From contig CAWKDW010000008.1 of NCBI GenBank assembly GCA_963848475.1, positions 1-64,000 on the forward strand: a stretch of 64,000 nucleotides of DNA, read 5' to 3'. Shown here piece by piece: positions 60,363 through 64,000 of this stretch (the first letter of the stretch is position 1; the number at the start of each line of letters is the position of its first letter). The notes under the pieces were generated by a model, which was not told where the DNA came from, made no database searches, and was given only the letters and a program-made list of their open reading frames with translations. The stretch is from Solirubrobacter sp963848475 (GTDB lineage Bacteria; Actinomycetota; Thermoleophilia; Solirubrobacterales; Solirubrobacteraceae). Position numbers and translations under genes: made by a program.

Positions 60363-61711
60363 TTCAGCTTGAGGATTGCAGGCTCGTAGCCCTTCGCGGT
60401 CGCCTTGGCCGTCACCTTGCCCTTGATCGCCAGCACCGCGCGGCCCTTGCTGTCGGTCTTGGCGGACTTGCCGCCGGCCTTGACCGTCGCGCCCTTGACC
60501 GGGTCGCCGGCGTCGGCGACGGTGAACGCCACCTTGCCCGCCCGCTTGCCGGCCTTCAGCGTCAGGCCGGGCAGGATGCGCGTGAGGAACGTCGAGGCGG
60601 ACGAGTCGTCGCCGACCCCGAACGAAGCCATCACGTCGAGCCCGCCCGCGACCGCGCTGGCGTCGACCGAGAACGTGGAGTGGGCCTTCTTGGCGGCGCC
60701 CGCGTCGACCGGCGCGCCGAAGCGCGTGGCGGAGCGGTTCGAGCGCGCGGCGATCACGTGCTCGTCGCCGAACTCGTTGTCCGTCCAGACCGCCCACAGA
60801 CGCCCCTTGGCGTCGGTCGCGACGGCCGTGTCGGGCGTCGAGCGCACCGTGTCCAGCAGCGTCGTCGAGCTCGACCCGACGCGCCAGATGCGGACCTTGC
60901 TCGCGGTCGGGTAGCCCACGCCGCTGACGATGTAGTAGCCGCCGTTCTTGGGCCGCGAGACGATCGGCGTGCGCGAGAGCGAAGGCCCGCCGACCATCAC
61001 GGTCGTGCCCGGCATCGTCTTCGGCGAGCCGGCCGGCGAGCCGTCCGCGTTGACCGCCTGCGCGAGGATTCCGGCGGGCCCGGGCGAGCCGGAGAACCAG
61101 GCCAGCATCGCGCCGCCCGCGGAATCCGCGGCCAGGTTGGGGTCGTTGCCGTAGCCGCCCAGCGGCGCCTGGAAGTCGAAGTTCGGCGTGGCCGGATCGA
61201 GCCCCGCGTGCACCCACGTGCCGGCGGTGCCGAACCACGCCTGCAGCGTGTTGCCGCCGGCCAGCGTGGTCGCGCTCGTGTCGCTCGCGTAGGCCTGCGC
61301 GCCGATCGGGACGATCGTGCCCGTCTGCAGCGCCCACGTCGCGCCGTTGCTGGAGGAGAACGCCGTGTTGAGGTCCTGGTTGGGCTCCCCGGCCTCGGTC
61401 GTGCGGATGCCGCCCCAGATCGCCCGCAGCCCGCCGCCGGCGACGACGATCGCCGGGTCGCTCGTGCTCGCCCAGCCGGTCACGATCGGCGACGTCGCGC
61501 CGATCTTCCCGTCAGGACCGATCGCGGTGTGGAAGATGTCGCCGTCCTTCTTCCAGCCGACGTGCAGGACGCCGTCCATGGTCCGCACGGCGCTGACCTG
61601 ATCGATGTTCGCACCGCCGGAGGCGGTGAGCTGCTTCCAGCCGGCGGCATGGGCGGAGGGAGCGGCCAGGAGCGCGATGGCGCCGGCGGCGAGAAGAATC
61701 CGTAGCTTCAC
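60359..61711 (-). CDS. Secreted sialidase-like beta-propeller protein with C-terminal Ig-like domain
   Basis: 450 residues, signal peptide ILLAAGAIALLAAPSAHA. The body (residues 25-370) repeats blade-like phrases such as DGVLHVGWKKDGDIFHTAIG, SSNGATWALQTGTIV and DAKGRLWAVWTDNEFGDEHV, suggesting a six- or seven-bladed propeller; SSNGATW resembles an Asp-box without its Asp. The last 75 residues (GKVAFTVADAGDPVKGATVK, TDSKGRAVLAIKGKVTAKAT) look like a carboxypeptidase-regulatory/Ig-like domain. Substrate unknown. GTG at 61711 overlaps the DsbA-like gene stop. Confidence 0.68.
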   Translation of the reverse strand: MKLRILLAAGAIALLAAPSAHAAGWKQLTASGGANIDQVSAVRTMDGVLHVGWKKDGDIFHTAIGPDGKIGATSPIVTGWASTSDPAIVVAGGGLRAIWGGIRTTEAGEPNQDLNTAFSSSNGATWALQTGTIVPIGAQAYASDTSATTLAGGNTLQAWFGTAGTWVHAGLDPATPNFDFQAPLGGYGNDPNLAADSAGGAMLAWFSGSPGPAGILAQAVNADGSPAGSPKTMPGTTVMVGGPSLSRTPIVSRPKNGGYYIVSGVGYPTASKVRIWRVGSSSTTLLDTVRSTPDTAVATDAKGRLWAVWTDNEFGDEHVIAARSNRSATRFGAPVDAGAAKKAHSTFSVDASAVAGGLDVMASFGVGDDSSASTFLTRILPGLTLKAGKRAGKVAFTVADAGDPVKGATVKAGGKSAKTDSKGRAVLAIKGKVTAKATAKGYEPAILKLK

Positions 61712-62364
61712 GCGGGCAGCCTAACGGCCTCCCCCCACCCCCGCTCTAGCGCTGCGACCAGGGTTTCGGGCGGCTGCGCGCCCGACACGCCGAAGCGGCG
61801 ATCGATCACGAAGAACGGCACGCCCTGGATGCCGAGCTGCCCGGCGAGCTGCTCGTCCTCGCGCACGTCCTCGGCGAAGCGATCGCTCGCGAGCACGTCA
61901 CGCGCCTCCTCGGCGGCGACGCCCACCTCGGCGACGAGCCGGATCAGCGTCTCGGGATCGGAGATCGCCTCGCCCTCGGTGAAGTACGCGCGCATCAGGC
62001 GCTCCTTCGCGGCGGCCTGGTGCCCGGAGGTGGCGGCGAGATGGATCAGGCGATGCGCGTCGAACGTGTTGCCCGGACGCGCGAGGTCGAAGCGGAAGTC
62101 CAGGCCCTCGCCCGCCGCCCGCTCGGTCATCTCGACGTGCAGGCCCTTGGCCCGCTCGAGGCTCATGCCGTACTTGGCGGCCAGCCGCTCGCTCGCGGTC
62201 CCGTCGACCGCCTTCGGAGCCTCGGGATCGAGTTCGAAGCTGCGCCACAGGACCGTCACCTCATCGCGGTGCTCAAAGGCCTCCAGCGCCGATTCCAAGC
62301 GCCGCTTGCCGATGTAGCACCACGGACACACGACGTCGGACCAGATTTCCACCATCAAGGGCAT
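61708..62364 (-). CDS. DsbA-family oxidoreductase, FrnE type
   Basis: 218 residues, cytosolic. The active-site motif CPWC lies in WSDVVCPWCYIGKRRLESAL, and the cis-Pro loop in QLGIQGVPFFVIDRRFGVSG. The helical insert (LERAKGLHVEMTERAAGEGL, then NTFDAHRLIHLAATSGHQAA) identifies the FrnE/2-hydroxychromene-isomerase-like branch, involved in disulfide exchange and oxidative stress in other bacteria. ATG at 62364; another Met nine bases later gives the more usual short N-terminus. Confidence 0.88.
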   Translation of the reverse strand: MPLMVEIWSDVVCPWCYIGKRRLESALEAFEHRDEVTVLWRSFELDPEAPKAVDGTASERLAAKYGMSLERAKGLHVEMTERAAGEGLDFRFDLARPGNTFDAHRLIHLAATSGHQAAAKERLMRAYFTEGEAISDPETLIRLVAEVGVAAEEARDVLASDRFAEDVREDEQLAGQLGIQGVPFFVIDRRFGVSGAQPPETLVAALERGWGEAVRLPA

Positions 62365-62414
62365 CACCCGAGGTTAAGCACCCGTTCATGGCAACTCTTA
62401 CGCCTGTGCTCTAA

Positions 62415-64000
62415 ACAGGACGCATCCTCCTTCTCGTCCTCTTCGCCTTCCTGGCCGGCGCCGGCACCGCGCTCAGCCCCTGCGTACTCCCGGTGCTGCC
62501 GGCGCTGCTGAGCGCCGGCGCGACCGGTGGGCGCCGGCGTCCGCTCGGGATCGTGCTCGGGCTCGCGCTGACGTTCACCGTCACGATCGTCGGGCTGGCG
62601 ACCGTGGTCGACGGCGTCGGGCTCGGCGACTCGTTCCTGCGCGACTTCGCGATCGTCTCGCTCGCGCTGTTCGGCCTCGCGGTCGCGATCCCCAGGTTCG
62701 GCGACCGGCTCGAGGCGCCGCTGAGCCGGCTCGCGCGCTTCGGCCCCAAGAGCGGCGGGCGCGGCTTCTGGTCGGGGATCGCCGTCGGCGCCGCGCTCGG
62801 CTTCGTCTACGCGCCGTGCGCGGGCCCGGTGCTCGCCGCGGTCGTCTCCGTCAGCGCGGCGTCGGGGCGCACCGTCGCCGTCGGGCTGGCCTACGCGCTC
62901 GGGTCCAGCGCCGTCCTGCTCGTGCTCGCCTTGACCGGGCGCCGGCTCACGGTCCGGCTGCGCGGGCCGGCCCTGAACCGCGTGCTCGGCTCGGTGATGG
63001 TGCTGACCGCGGTCGCGATGGCGTTCCAGTTCGACATCCGCTTCCAGACCGCGATCGCCGACCATCTGCCCGCCGCGCTGGTCAACCCGACGAACTCGAT
63101 CGAGACGTCGACCGCGGTCAGCGAGCGGCTCGCGAAGCTGCGGCCCGCCTCGCCGTACGCGAAGGCGTCGACCACCACCTCCAAGCTCGAGGACTTCGGG
63201 CCGGCGCCGGACTTCACGGGCAACGACCGCTGGTTCAACAGCGAGCCGCTCACGCTCGCGGAACTCAAGGGCCGTGTCGTGCTGATCGACTTCTGGACCT
63301 ACACGTGCATCAACTGCATCCGCACGCTGCCGCACCTCGTCGCCTGGGACAAGGCGTACCGCGACGACGGCCTGACGATCGTCGGCGTCCACTCGCCCGA
63401 GTTCAGCTTCGAGAAGAAGGCGTCCAACGTCGCGAGAGCCCTGAAGCAGAACGGGATCGAGTACCCGGTCGCGCAGGACAACGAGCTCGCGACCTGGAAC
63501 GCCTGGAGCAACCAGTACTGGCCGGCGAAGTACCTGATCGACGCCAAGGGCCACGTCCGCTACGTGCACTTCGGCGAGGGCGATGACGACAAGACCGAGG
63601 CCGCGATCCGCTCGCTGCTGGTGGAGGCCGGCGACACGCCGGGAGCCGAGTCCGAGCCCGAAGACAGCTACGACCCGAGCGCCCAGGCGACGCCCGAGAC
63701 CTACCTCGGCGCCGAGCGCGCCGAGCGCTTCCTGCCGGGCCTCCAGCAGCTGGGCAGCGCGACCTACACGCCGTTCGACGGCGACCTGCCGGAGAGCCAC
63801 TTCACGCTCGGCGGGCGCTGGAAGATCGACGAGGAGTCCGCAACCGCCGGGCCCGGCGCCACGCTGCGCGGGAACGTCACCGGCAAGGACGTCTACCTCG
63901 TGCTGTCCGGGCCGGGAACCGTCGACGTGACGGTCGACGGCAAGCCGGAGAAGACGGTCAAGGTCACCACGCAGCGCCTCTACCACCTGCTCTCGCGGCC
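62415..64000 (+). CDS. DipZ-type fusion: CcdA membrane domain plus thioredoxin-like domain (runs off the end)
   Basis: A single open frame from 62415 to the window end, at least 528 residues. N-terminal CcdA/DsbD membrane domain with the two redox Cys in GAGTALSPCVLPVLPALL and FVYAPCAGPVLAAVVSVSAA. Then a TlpA-like extracellular thioredoxin domain (DFWTYTCINCIRTLPHLVAW, with C-x-x-C) and a C-terminal beta domain (PESHFTLGGRWKIDEESATA). It would pass electrons across the membrane to periplasmic thiols, as in mycobacterial DipZ. No ATG or GTG exists in frame before the first membrane segment (a TAA stands at 62412), so the start is non-standard or lost to an indel. ATG at 62389 lies in another frame. 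Confidence 0.85.

Noticed and set aside
1..64000. CRISPR arrays, insertion sequences, prophage or integrase genes
   Set aside because: No regularly spaced repeats, transposase or integrase motifs were seen on either strand.

Overview
The window reads as chromosomal DNA of a high-GC actinobacterium (about 70% GC by eye, not computed). The gene content suggests class Thermoleophilia, order Solirubrobacterales: an actinobacterial-type [NiFe]-hydrogenase operon, dense GTG/ATGA-coupled operons, an F420-type PPOX protein, many NarL-type two-component systems and RTX/lysozyme-like secreted proteins. The taxon is an inference. I saw no rRNA, tRNA, CRISPR array, insertion sequence or phage gene.

Layout. 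1-6.1 kb (minus): surface-polysaccharide genes (a GT39-like membrane mannosyltransferase, two GT4 glycosyltransferases, a Wzx/MATE-like flippase and a GT2 dolichyl-phosphate-type glycosyltransferase). 6.5-10.0 kb (minus): the ribosomal/transcription cluster rpmG-secE-nusG-rplK-rplA-rplJ-rplL, ending in two tandem hairpins; rpoBC does not follow. 10-12.2 kb (minus): a secreted GH15 glucoamylase/glucodextranase. 12.2-18.9 kb: a small monooxygenase, a small membrane protein, then the type II fatty-acid operon fabD-fabH-fabG-acpP-fabF-fabI plus a thioester-reductase-like NAD-binding gene (minus). 19-28.5 kb (mostly minus): secreted proteins, two-component and partner-switch (STAS/RsbW-like) regulators, a GCS2 ligase, a YbaK deacylase, a sugar-binding lipoprotein with a sensor kinase and a DUF4097-like protein. 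29-33.7 kb: TrpB2, an alpha/beta hydrolase, an RsbW-like kinase, a NUDIX hydrolase and a GlcD-like FAD oxidase.

33.7-46.9 kb (plus): one 17-gene hydrogenase operon. Its order is hypC, a second HypC-like gene, hypD, hypE, hypA, small subunit, large subunit, NifU-like, DUF5947, a 62-aa protein, DUF6084, a 245-aa unknown, maturation protease, a 35-aa membrane peptide, hypB, SIS protein, hypF. The subunits look like the group 1h (formerly group 5) high-affinity enzyme, which in other actinobacteria scavenges atmospheric H2. A 12-bp perfect inverted repeat lies just before hypC. A GAF histidine kinase and a NarL regulator follow directly.

48.8-64 kb: an SDR, a QueA-like enzyme, a SpoIIE phosphatase, a queuosine-salvage protein, a ThiY-like lipoprotein, an orphan sensor kinase, a lysozyme-like secreted protein, a vWA protein, a PPOX protein, an RTX protein, an HhH-GPD DNA-repair protein, a cupin, a secreted propeller-like protein, a DsbA/FrnE protein and a DipZ-type CcdA-thioredoxin fusion that runs off the end.

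Quality caveat. Many reading frames are broken by single-base shifts, including essential ones (rplJ, rplA, fabH), most densely at 1-12 kb. This looks like consensus indel error rather than gene decay. I report such loci as whole genes and state where the frame changes. hypF differs: it carries an in-frame TGA.
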